The notes beneath the pieces were generated by a model. It was not told the origin of the DNA. It ran no database searches and saw only the letters and a program-made list of their open reading frames with translations. The translations under genes and the position numbers were made by a program. From positions 1 through 16,413 of the forward strand of contig PJAB01001200.1 in the NCBI GenBank assembly GCA_002887195.1: DNA of 16,413 nt, written 5' to 3'. Positions within the stretch are counted from its first letter, which is position 1. The number at the start of each line of letters is the position of its first letter. Source of the stretch: Chrysochromulina parva (lineage: Eukaryota; Haptophyta; Prymnesiales; Chrysochromulinaceae). This document shows positions 7,100 to 14,530 of the stretch, piece after piece.

Positions 7100-9296
7100 A
7101 TGCCGGGTCAAAAGGACTACTCTGACTACCTTGACGTGCGCGGCGATGGCGGCGTGTTGAAGAAGACGCTGCGCACGGGCAATCCCTCGGCTGGTTTCGC
7201 CGGCGACCATCCAGGCATGCTCGCCAAGTGCAACTACGTCGCGTGGATCGAGGGCGGCTGGTTTGACGGTCGGCAGGTAGATACGACGCGCGATCGGCCC
7301 GAGGAGGACGGCGACTATGCATTCCTCATCGGTGACGAGCACGAGGCCGTGCGCGGCGGCTGGGTGATCAGGGGCCTCAACGCGGGCGTCGAGACGATGC
7401 AGCGCGGCGAGCTGGCGGAGCTGATCATCAAGCCCGAGTACGCGTACGGCGCCAAGGGCAACGCGAACAGGCCCAGGATCCCGCCGAGCGCGACGCTGCG
7501 CTACGAGGTCGAGCTGCTCACCTGGAAGCCACCGTTGTCCGAGGAGCCGAATTATCTCGAGATGCCGTGGCAGCGGAGACTGGAGCTCGCGTACTCGCTC
7601 AAGGAGTCTGCGAACGAGCACTACCGCGAGGGCCAGCCTGAGGAGGCTCGCGAGCGCTACTGGAAGGTCGGGATGCTCATGGACGTCATTGGCCATCCGG
7701 GTACTCAAGTGCGAATGCCTGAGGACAGGCTGGCCGAGCAGGTGCGCTGAGGGCCGCTGAGGGCCGCTGATTGCCGCTGATTGCCGCTGAGGACCGCTGA
7801 GGACCGCTGAGGACCGCTGAGGACCGCTGAAGGCCGCTGAGGGCCGCTGAGGACCCCTGAGGGCCGCTGAGGGCCGCCGCTTGCCATTCATCGCCCCTCG
7901 TTGTCTCGGAGCACCCTCTACTATCTGAGGCAGACTGCACTCGCGAAGGTTGCATGGCTCAACCCCTCAGCCTAACCCGAACCCGCGCCCTCACTTTTAG
8001 CCTAAGCGTCGCCCAAACCCTAACCCTGAGCAGAACGCGCTCGCGACGGTTGCATGGCTCAACGAGGCGATGTGTTACATCAAGATGGCGCAGAGCGAGG
8101 AGGCGACGGGAAGGAACTATAAAGGCACTCCAACTCACTCCGCCACGAGCCCAGCCCTCTGGCGCAAAGCTATTGAGTCGTGCGACAAGGCACTGCTCTA
8201 CGACAAGGATTCTGTCAAGGGCCTCTACCGAAAAGGCATTGCCTGCCTGCGGCTGCACGAGTTTGAGCATGCGCGCGAGCTCCTCGGCCGTGCGGCGAGC
8301 CTGGAGCCAGCGAACCGCGAGGTGCGACACGCGCTGGCTGCATGCAGGCAGGGGAAGGCCGACGCAACCGCCGCCGATGCCAAACTGTTTCAAAGGGTAT
8401 GGCCTCAGCCCTACCAACGCAGCCGCGAAGCAACCTCGGATCATGCCGTCGGTACCCCCTTGATACCATTGAGAATACAATATGGATCCCCATCGATGCA
8501 CACTGCATCACACATTGATGAACGCAGACGATGCCATCAAGAGTGTTTCGGGAGTAACCCCCTCCCCGACCGTGCCTTTGGCCCCACAGGTGATGCGCCA
8601 GTCGCAGGGGCTGTACACGGATCTACCTCAAGCGCCCCCTGCTGGTGAGCCCCAGGCGCCCTAGCCAAACCCTCAGGTGTGGATCAGCTTTAGTATTGGC
8701 GGCGAGCCCGCGCCCGAGTGCGTCGTGCTCGAGCTGTGGGCAGATCGACTCCCGAAGACGTCCGAGAACTTTCGTCAACTCATCCGTGGCGACCAGGGCG
8801 TGCATCCGCTCACGAGGACGCCGATGCATTCTAAAGGGAGCCCGATCCACCGCATCGTCCCCGGCTTGTGCATACAGGGCGGCGACTTTGTCTGCCGGGA
8901 CGGCTCGGGCGGCGAGTCGATCTATGGCGCGTCCTTCGCGGCCGAAGGTTTCGTCACGACGCGGCCGAAGGTTTCGTCACGACGCGGCCGAAGGTTTCGT
9001 CACGACGCGGACGAAGGTTTCGTCACGACGCGGATGAAGGTTTCGTCACGACGCACACGGAGCCGGGGCTCCTTTGCATGGCGAACGCAGGGCCAGACAC
9101 TAACCGCTCGCAGTTCTGTATCACGACGGCCGCGGCTCCTCACCTTGATGGGCATCATGTCATCTTCGGGAAGGTGCTCTCGGGGATGGCGACCGTTGAG
9201 GCGATTGCGGCGCTGCCGGTGGATGACAGGGAGCGCCCCGCACGCGGGCGAGAGGTACTCATCCATGACTGCGGCGAGGTGACCAATAAACTGTGA
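7100..9296 (+). CDS. FCBP: Dual-family immunophilin: FKBP-TPR-cyclophilin fusion (FCBP type), four exons
   Basis: Joining 7100-7741, 8034-8396, 8677-8947 and 9040-9296 gives an unbroken 510-residue protein carrying two unrelated peptidyl-prolyl isomerase domains. FKBP domain, ~12-142: [52 protein letters not shown]. Three TPRs, ~160-310, retain all five residues of the Hsp90/Hsp70 carboxylate clamp (K168, N172, N224, K276, R280). Cyclophilin, ~336-505: [57 protein letters not shown]. Cyclophilin catalytic Arg is R394. No signal peptide follows from this start, so a cytosolic or nuclear chaperone partner is expected. The same domain order is known from Toxoplasma FCBP57. All three introns are GT-AG; introns 1 and 2 are phase 0 and join exactly at domain-consistent positions. 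The TPR2 region carries an extra ~20-residue insert. Confidence 0.9.
7745..7874 (+). repeat. 10-bp minisatellite, 13 units, inside intron 1
   Basis: Thirteen units of consensus CGCTGAGGRC run head to tail from three bases inside the splice donor; one unit has CCCTGA instead of CGCTGA and two carry ATTG. A 10-bp period puts TGA into all three frames, so a retained intron cannot be translated through. Confidence 0.95.
7931..7963 (+). repeat. Decoy copy of the exon 2 acceptor and first codons
   Basis: CAGACTGCACTCGCGAAGGT followed by TGCATGGCTCAAC matches 8031-8063 at 29 of 33 positions, including the acceptor CAG. Splicing here would encode [13 protein letters not shown] and then a stop, against [13 protein letters not shown] from the true acceptor. 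It is therefore either a decayed duplicate or a poison alternative acceptor. Confidence 0.9.
7964..8030. repeat. Degenerate telomere-like CCCTAA sequence between the two acceptor copies
   Basis: The 67 bp between the duplicated 33-bp blocks contain CCTAACCCGAACCC near 7971 and CCCAAACCCTAACCCTGA near 8012, i.e. degenerate CCCTAA/CCCTAAA units (TTAGGG-type on the other strand). It resembles an interstitial telomeric insertion. Confidence 0.6.
8397..8676 (+). other. Intron 2 of the immunophilin gene (280 bp, phase 0)
   Basis: Donor AAAGG|GTATGG and acceptor CCAAACCCTCAG|GTGTGG. Splicing joins the end of the TPR block (AKLFQR) directly to the cyclophilin beta strand [14 protein letters not shown]. 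No strong repeat structure is visible inside. This junction is what links the two isomerase domains into one protein. Confidence 0.8.
8941..9055 (+). repeat. Five tandem 23-bp units spanning exon 3, intron 3 and exon 4
   Basis: Units start at 8941, 8964, 8987, 9010 and 9033. The unit begins GCCGAAGGTTTCGTC and ends ACGACGCG; units 1-3 are identical and units 4 and 5 differ by one or two bases near the start, with unit 5 also changed at its last base. Each unit includes AAG|GT, so each could serve as both donor and acceptor. Confidence 0.97.
8948..9039 (+). other. Intron 3 of the immunophilin gene (92 bp = 4 x 23 bp)
   Basis: The intron runs from GT in repeat unit 1 to AG in repeat unit 5. 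Removing it changes GAAG|GTTTCG...GAAG|GTTTCG into a single copy and gives [19 protein letters not shown], which aligns to ordinary cyclophilins without any gap. Without removal the frame shifts and the C-terminal third of the cyclophilin is lost. The intron phase is 1. Confidence 0.82.
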
Positions 9297-9729
9297 AGAG
9301 AATGATGCTGTTCACAGGCCGCACGAATACGTACATGCTCACGACGTGCTCGCACCCACTGAGGGCGAGCAACGCGCCGACCTCGTCCCGTATCCGCGTT
9401 GCCGCCTGCTCCACCGCGAGCTCTGGGCAAGCTGCACCTTCAGGTTCAGGGTCCACGGCCGCTTTCTTTTACTGAGTCGGGGACGTTGCCTGTCTTTATA
9501 AAACTACGTGTAGTAAGAACGACACCGACTCTAAGAACGACACGTGATTTAACCGTCGTCCATGCCGTCGTCGCACGCTCTTCTCACTAGCTCACTGATT
9601 CATGCTGTGATTGCAACACTCGCGTAGCTGAACACCGTACACGCTTTGTGCCTGGGGCGTCCCCCCTCGCCTCGTGTTCGCTGTTTTTTTCTTACTTCCT
9701 TACGCCCTTCTCACAGCGATTCATCTTGC
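9297..9729. other. Intergenic region before the IQ/EF-hand gene
   Basis: No gene is supported. AAGAACGACAC occurs twice (about 9515 and 9532), the second copy followed by GTG to form a CACGTG E-box/G-box core. A strong pyrimidine tract at about 9678-9712 ends in TTCTCACAG at 9716, 13 bp before the ATG, and looks like a 3' splice site of a 5' UTR intron. Confidence 0.45.
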
Positions 9730-11343
9730 ATGCAAATCACATCCCTTCGTTCGCCAAACCCGCGACCGAATTCGACGCGCGGCGCCGTTTCAAAAGCAAC
9801 ATTTTTCCTCGGATTGTGGTTGGTTGAGCACATGCCTCCGTGTCGAGACCGACGCATAGCGGAAAGGGTAGCGGCGAATGACACGATGTTCAAGCCCTTT
9901 GGCCACTGCCGGTGCAGCGCCGAGATCTTGTACCGGCGGCTCGGAACGCCCACAGCAGCCGTGGTCCAAAAGAATCTGACAGAGGTGCACTACGTCTCCG
10001 AGAATGGATACACAGTCCTGACCACGCCGGCAAGGGAGCACCAGGCTGACTTGCGTTTGCTGACTCAAAGTCCGAGCGAACCCTCATTTGTACCAACGAT
10101 CATTTGGAAGAGGGACGATCTGGGTCTGCACGTCAACACTCCGATTGAGCACAGAAGGCCGTTGCAAGACGCACGCTCATCAAGAGCCAGTTCAAGATCA
10201 CTCCACGTCGCGACGCCGATGTCGAAGATTGATCTCAATCTCACGAGGCCCTTGACTGCGATGAGTACCATCGTCGATCCCGTCGCCACTTCCGTGCCCG
10301 CTCCACGAGCGCACACGTCCCATTCCCTTAGTCGTGCGGCGCAAAGGGCCGCGGGGCACACAAGCAGCTACGGCCGACTTTTCTCCGCGCCCATGCCCAG
10401 CCGTCCGGTGTGCCGCCTCGAGCCATTAGAGCTGGTCCATCTGCAGCTGCGCCATAGCCTATCCAGGGCGTCGCTGCTCTCGAGCGCCACGTCACGCCTC
10501 AGCCTCAATCATATTCCGAGCACAGCCCTGCTGGATGGGATCGATCGCCCGCAAACGCATCATCAAGGGTCGCGCTCGGCCTCGCGCTCGCCCTCGTCAA
10601 CGTTGCACCCTGGGCGGCGACGGTTTCGGCGACGGCCGTGGGACCCGCCAAACTGCTCGATCTACTTGCACACCGGCCCCCTGCGTGACAAGGAATTCTA
10701 CATGTCGCCCGAAGAGCGTGCGGCCATTCGGCGCGCTGAGGATGCGAAGCGGGCGGCTCTGGTGGCGGCCAAGGAGGCGCACCTGGCGGCGACGAAGGTT
10801 CAGGCGGTGCACAGGGGGCGTCTTTCGCGCCAGGAGTATCCCGCGCAGGCGCACGGCCGCACATCGGCTCTTGCCGCCTCGATCTTGCACAAAGTGACCC
10901 TGCCTGCTCGTGGTGATGGTGCTCACGAAGCCGCTCGACGTGCAGCCGAGGTGGGCGCGATGGTGGGCGCACCTGCTGGAGCCTCCTCAGCGAAAGCGAC
11001 CGACGGCCTGAGCAGCTTGCTCAGCAGCCAGATCGTCGATCAACTCAAGCTGATCCTCTCGCGCGACCGCAAGCGCGTCATCGACCTGTTTCGCTCGTGG
11101 GACACCAACGGGGACCATCGGATCTCAAAGGCCGAGATCGGTCGCGCCTTCATCGAGCTCGGCATCGAGATCCCTGACAACGTTCTCAACGAAGTGTTCC
11201 GCGCCCTCGACCTCCGCTCTACCGGCAAGGTCTTTGCCGAGGTGGATGCCCTTTTTGCGGCGCTCGACCTCGACGGCAGCGGCCAGATCGAGTTTTCTGA
11301 GATGAATGAGGCGCTTTCAAGGTCGGGCAAAGGTCATTTTTGA
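9730..11343 (+). CDS. IQ-motif and EF-hand calcium-binding protein
   Basis: From ATG 9730 the protein has 537 residues. It is likely a calcium-responsive cytosolic or cytoskeletal protein. The first ~340 residues are basic and Ser/Arg-rich and match nothing I know. A charged helix (MSPEERAAIRRAEDAKRAAL) leads into an IQ motif at ~354-371 (TKVQAVHRGRLSRQ), the calmodulin-binding type. Near the C-terminus is a good EF-hand loop at 458-469 (DTNGDHRISKAE) and another at 513-524 (DLDGSGQIEFSE). Between them, at 494, is a half-degenerate loop (DLRSTGKV) only 19 residues before the last one, an arrangement shorter than a normal EF-hand spacing. The start is uncertain: ATG at 9832 or 9886 is possible, and the acceptor-like site at 9716 suggests an upstream intron. 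Calcium binding is a family expectation; the partner is unknown. Confidence 0.72.
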   Translation: MQITSLRSPNPRPNSTRGAVSKATFFLGLWLVEHMPPCRDRRIAERVAANDTMFKPFGHCRCSAEILYRRLGTPTAAVVQKNLTEVHYVSENGYTVLTTPAREHQADLRLLTQSPSEPSFVPTIIWKRDDLGLHVNTPIEHRRPLQDARSSRASSRSLHVATPMSKIDLNLTRPLTAMSTIVDPVATSVPAPRAHTSHSLSRAAQRAAGHTSSYGRLFSAPMPSRPVCRLEPLELVHLQLRHSLSRASLLSSATSRLSLNHIPSTALLDGIDRPQTHHQGSRSASRSPSSTLHPGRRRFRRRPWDPPNCSIYLHTGPLRDKEFYMSPEERAAIRRAEDAKRAALVAAKEAHLAATKVQAVHRGRLSRQEYPAQAHGRTSALAASILHKVTLPARGDGAHEAARRAAEVGAMVGAPAGASSAKATDGLSSLLSSQIVDQLKLILSRDRKRVIDLFRSWDTNGDHRISKAEIGRAFIELGIEIPDNVLNEVFRALDLRSTGKVFAEVDALFAALDLDGSGQIEFSEMNEALSRSGKGHF

Positions 11344-11720
11344 CTGACAGGCGCACTGCAGGGGGCAGGTGGCCGCAGAGGCTATACCACAAGATTGAAG
11401 TAGAGAGAGAGAGACGGTCTTTACTGTTCATCAAACACGTCTTTCATATTAATAATCAGCCCCGAGTTCTGGCCCTCTGAGGCTGAGCTCTGAGACGACG
11501 GAGACTGGGACGCGCGCGCGCGCCCGGCCATGGCCTGGCCAATTGGGCCCGGCCGCCGCCGCGCGCATGGGTTAGGTTTCAAGCTAGGAGGATTGCGTGC
11601 TAACCCAGATATATTGCCTCCCGCAGCCGGGGGGGCGGTTCGAAATGGAAGTGTCCACAACTCAAAACATGCATTCGTGCTTGAGACGAAACCCACTTCA
11701 TAGCAGACGCCGCCCCGAAG
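11344..11720. other. Intergenic region before the mannanase gene, probably with its missing first exon
   Basis: The region holds a short GA run (about 11401-11413) and an alternating CG run (about 11511-11523). The mannanase frame is closed by TGA at 11682-11684. TAGCAG at 11701-11706 is a possible acceptor through which a signal-peptide exon could join; I could not identify that exon. Confidence 0.4.
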
Positions 11721-13862
11721 ATGCCCGACCTCAGCATCCCGTCGCCATGCTTGGATTGGTGCTCGACGTACAACTGCGACCACTTGTCCTGTCTGGGCTG
11801 CGGCCTCGATCGTGGCTGCAGACGACCCCCGAGCCCACCCGCGGAGCCGCCGGCACCTCCATTCAACTTTGTGCGCGCCGATGGCAACCACCAAGCTGGT
11901 GTCCTCACCGAAGATGACGAGTCTGTCTACCGATTCGTGGGCGCGAATGTGTACTGGCTCATGACCGAAGCAGCACGCGGCGATGATGGCCGAGAGCGAG
12001 TGCGGCGCATCCTGGATGAGGTCTCAGCCCTCGGACTCAACGTGGTGCGGACTTGGGCGTTCTCCGAAGGCTCCGACACAGCCACAGCATTGCACACGGG
12101 GCCCCATCAGCCGCTCAACGAGCGCGTGGCGCGTGGCCTCGACTTTGTCGTACAGCAAGCGCGACTGCGGCAGCTGCGCCTCATCTTGCCCATCATGGGG
12201 TACTGGCGTGATATGGGTGGCCTCCAACTCTTGCAGCGCTGGTGCCTCGGCGATGGAGGTGATGGCAGCGGTTGGGATCCGGTGGACAACGAGTGCCCTC
12301 GCTTCTATTCGGAGCCTGCCTGCCGGCAGCTCTACCTCCGACACGCCCGAGACCTGATGAGCCGTCTCAATTCGCTGACGGGGCTCGCGTATAACGAGGA
12401 TCCAACCATCCTAATTTGGGAGCTTTGTAATGAGTGCCGCTGCCGCACGGTGCATGTGGAGGGCGAGGAGGTGGCGGGCGTGGGGGCGGTGGACGTGGGG
12501 GCGGTGGGCGTGGGGGCAGCCACGGCCGCAGCCGAGGACGCGCCCCGGGACTTGCAAGCCCCGCCCCAGTCGATGCCCCAGCCACCTGTCGAACTTGATG
12601 AGTGGGCAGCGTACATGGCGCCCAGATTACGGGAGCTCGCACCTCGTCAGCTGATCTCGATGGGAGGTGATGGGTTCTTCTTCCCCACATCGGCGAGCGC
12701 GGCGAGCGTGGCGGCGGCGACGTCTCAGAACCCACAGCCCACATCGAACCCGGGCTGGTTTGTGCACGAGGGTGTCGACTTTGAACGCACCGGCGCGGCC
12801 TTCGCCGCCATGCAGGGAGGAGTGCTCTCATACCATCTCCATCCGCAGGACTGGATGGGGCTCGAGGACGAGGACGCGCGCGTGCGCTTCCTCAACCGGT
12901 GGATCACTTCGCACGCGCGCGTCGCGGACGGGCTGCACGCGCCACTCTACCTCGGAGAGTATTCTGTCGCCGACGACCCAGTGCCGACGCCAGCGAGGAC
13001 GCCCACGAGGACGCCAAACCATCAGACTACCCATCGGGACCATGCCCCGACGACACACGGCGGCGGCCGCCGGCTTACGCGCGATGCAGTGTACGCCAGC
13101 GTGCTGCGCACACTCTCGCTCACGCGGCCGATGCACTCCGGCTTCTTGTTCTGGCAGCTCACGCTGCAGGGCATTGGCTCACAGGAACGGGCCCTTGTCG
13201 TGGGTCGGTCCTCGGACCGCGCTGTGCTCGACCTGATCCGCGTCGCCGCGCGTGCTTTCATCGACGGCGGCGCCGCCACGAGACTCAGTGACTTGTCCGA
13301 CGCCCCTCCCATCGTTCCACCGCCGGGGCCTCCGCCCACGCCGCCACCGCCATCGCAGCCATCGCCACCACCGCCCTCACTCAGAGCGCCGTCCCGAGCA
13401 CCGCCGCCATTGCCACCGCCTCCCCCATCGCTGCCGCCGCCGCCGCCGCCGCCGCCGCTGCAGCCTTCGCCGCAAGAATCTCCGCCTACAGGCCCACCAG
13501 GAGTCGCAGCGCTTACGCCCGGATCCGCCTTGATGGTGGGCGCATCGAGTGCGGCGGGGCTGCTGTTCATCGCATCCGTGCTCTGTGCTGCCCGGCGTCG
13601 TAGGTACACCGCGGTCCTGACCGAGCCGCACCTGCCTCAGATGGGTGAGCACCCGCCTGACGTCGCGACCCCTCTGGCGCGCGCTCTCAAGGTGGAGACA
13701 CGAGCGAGCCAGAAGGAACAAGGACAAGAAAGGAGGAAGAGAGAGGGGAAACAGCGGAAGCAACTGAACAACCAGCAACAGCCGCTGCGGCAGTGTGCAC
13801 CACCAGGCCGAGGCGACGACGGCCGGGACCGCACCAACGAGGGGTCTGACGAGATCATTTAG
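11721..13862 (+). CDS. Membrane-anchored GH5 endo-beta-1,4-mannanase-like glycoside hydrolase
   Basis: The protein probably cleaves beta-mannan or a related polysaccharide at the cell surface. The 713 residues show a Cys-rich head (C10, C14, C19, C24, C27, C33), a plant/fungal mannanase-type GH5 barrel at ~67-515, a Pro-rich stalk (~529-592), a single transmembrane helix (~600-620, SAAGLLFIASVLC) with an ARRRRY stop-transfer sequence, and a basic Gln-rich cytosolic tail. Family marks are FVGANVYWLM, NVVRTWAFSEG, LRLILPIMGYWRDMGG, ILIWELCNECRC with acid/base E238, HLHPQDW, LYLGEYS with nucleophile E413, and SGFLFWQL. Two low-complexity inserts follow the two catalytic glutamates (~245-290 and ~420-450). 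No signal peptide precedes the Cys-rich head, though the topology demands one, so an upstream exon is likely missing from this call. Substrate is inferred from the closest subfamily pattern. Confidence 0.82.
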   Translation: MPDLSIPSPCLDWCSTYNCDHLSCLGCGLDRGCRRPPSPPAEPPAPPFNFVRADGNHQAGVLTEDDESVYRFVGANVYWLMTEAARGDDGRERVRRILDEVSALGLNVVRTWAFSEGSDTATALHTGPHQPLNERVARGLDFVVQQARLRQLRLILPIMGYWRDMGGLQLLQRWCLGDGGDGSGWDPVDNECPRFYSEPACRQLYLRHARDLMSRLNSLTGLAYNEDPTILIWELCNECRCRTVHVEGEEVAGVGAVDVGAVGVGAATAAAEDAPRDLQAPPQSMPQPPVELDEWAAYMAPRLRELAPRQLISMGGDGFFFPTSASAASVAAATSQNPQPTSNPGWFVHEGVDFERTGAAFAAMQGGVLSYHLHPQDWMGLEDEDARVRFLNRWITSHARVADGLHAPLYLGEYSVADDPVPTPARTPTRTPNHQTTHRDHAPTTHGGGRRLTRDAVYASVLRTLSLTRPMHSGFLFWQLTLQGIGSQERALVVGRSSDRAVLDLIRVAARAFIDGGAATRLSDLSDAPPIVPPPGPPPTPPPPSQPSPPPPSLRAPSRAPPPLPPPPPSLPPPPPPPPLQPSPQESPPTGPPGVAALTPGSALMVGASSAAGLLFIASVLCAARRRRYTAVLTEPHLPQMGEHPPDVATPLARALKVETRASQKEQGQERRKREGKQRKQLNNQQQPLRQCAPPGRGDDGRDRTNEGSDEII

Positions 13863-14171
13863 GCGTGTGTCGGAGATGGGCGTGCCGAGCGATTTCCATG
13901 GCTGCGTCGGGCAAAAAGCGATGAGTTCGAGACCTGGCGACCGCTGACTGAACCGGAATTGACGACCTTCCCGGCTGTGTGGAGATCTGTATGACGTCGT
14001 CTTCCGTCCGCGCACTCGGGCTCCCCCACATCTTCGCCTTGCGGCTCCTTCGCGCAGTCTGAGCTATAAGTAAACGTATTCCAGGTGCTAGACGAGACAT
14101 TCAATCACAAGAGCTGATTGCTGGTAGTATGATCATAAATTGGTTCTTTGATAAAGTATTTGAGTTTGGAC
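13863..14171. other. Downstream flank of the mannanase gene
   Basis: Nothing coding is convincing here. The stretch starts the ~1.07-kb convergent spacer between the mannanase gene and the minus-strand membrane-protein gene and becomes AT-richer towards 14060-14160. Confidence 0.4.
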
Positions 14172-14512
14172 GGATACGCCCGACATCGGCATCCGATAGG
14201 CTCTACGACACAGCCGGTGCGTCGCAGCGCAACAGCGGCACGCACTGTTCATCTCGCCCCAGGCCGCCCCCCGTCCGCACCAGGCTCGTTATCTTTCATT
14301 GGTGGATACGCCCGCCGTCGGCCTCAGAGGCTCTACGACAGCGGGTCAGCTGCGCGCACATCATCGCCCCAGGCCATCCCCCACCCGCACCAGGCTTCAT
14401 GGTAGATACGCCCGCTGTCGGCCTCAGAGGCTCTACGACACAGCGGGTCAGCTGCACGCACATCACCCCACGCAGGCGGCCCCAACCCGACCCCACCAGG
14501 CTTCATTCACAA
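14172..14512 (+). repeat. Three degenerate direct repeats of about 100-130 bp
   Basis: Units start at about 14172, 14304 and 14404. Each begins with (G/A)GATACGCCCG, then TCGGC, GGCTCTACGACA and CAGC, and ends in a CCCC-rich stretch followed by CACCAGGCT. Units 2 and 3 are closest (100-bp spacing); unit 1 is longer (132 bp) and more diverged. No terminal inverted repeats or coding domain suggest a transposon. Confidence 0.75.
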
Positions 14513-14530
14513 CACATCAATAAGAGCACA

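Larger units (their letters stand above)
7742..8033 (+). other. Intron 1 of the immunophilin gene (292 bp, phase 0)
   Basis: The donor is CAG|GTGCGC and the acceptor CTGAGCAG|AACGCG. Splicing joins LAEQ to [15 protein letters not shown], restoring the TPR1-TPR2 fold; read-through meets TGA at once. The first half is a 10-bp minisatellite, the second half holds a decoy copy of the exon 2 start and telomere-like DNA. Boundaries are inferred from protein homology, not transcripts. Confidence 0.85.

Noticed and set aside
7964..8030. True telomere or chromosome end
   Set aside because: The CCCTAA-like units are few and degenerate and lie inside a gene with coding exons on both sides.
8941..9055. 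Frameshift mutation or pseudogene in the cyclophilin domain
   Set aside because: The frame change coincides exactly with the 23-bp repeat and is cured by a GT-AG intron of four units that leaves a gap-free domain, so splicing explains it better.
11421..11894. Minus-strand gene overlapping the start of the mannanase gene
   Set aside because: No domain or signal is visible and its 5' half is antisense to the conserved Cys-rich head and GH5 start.
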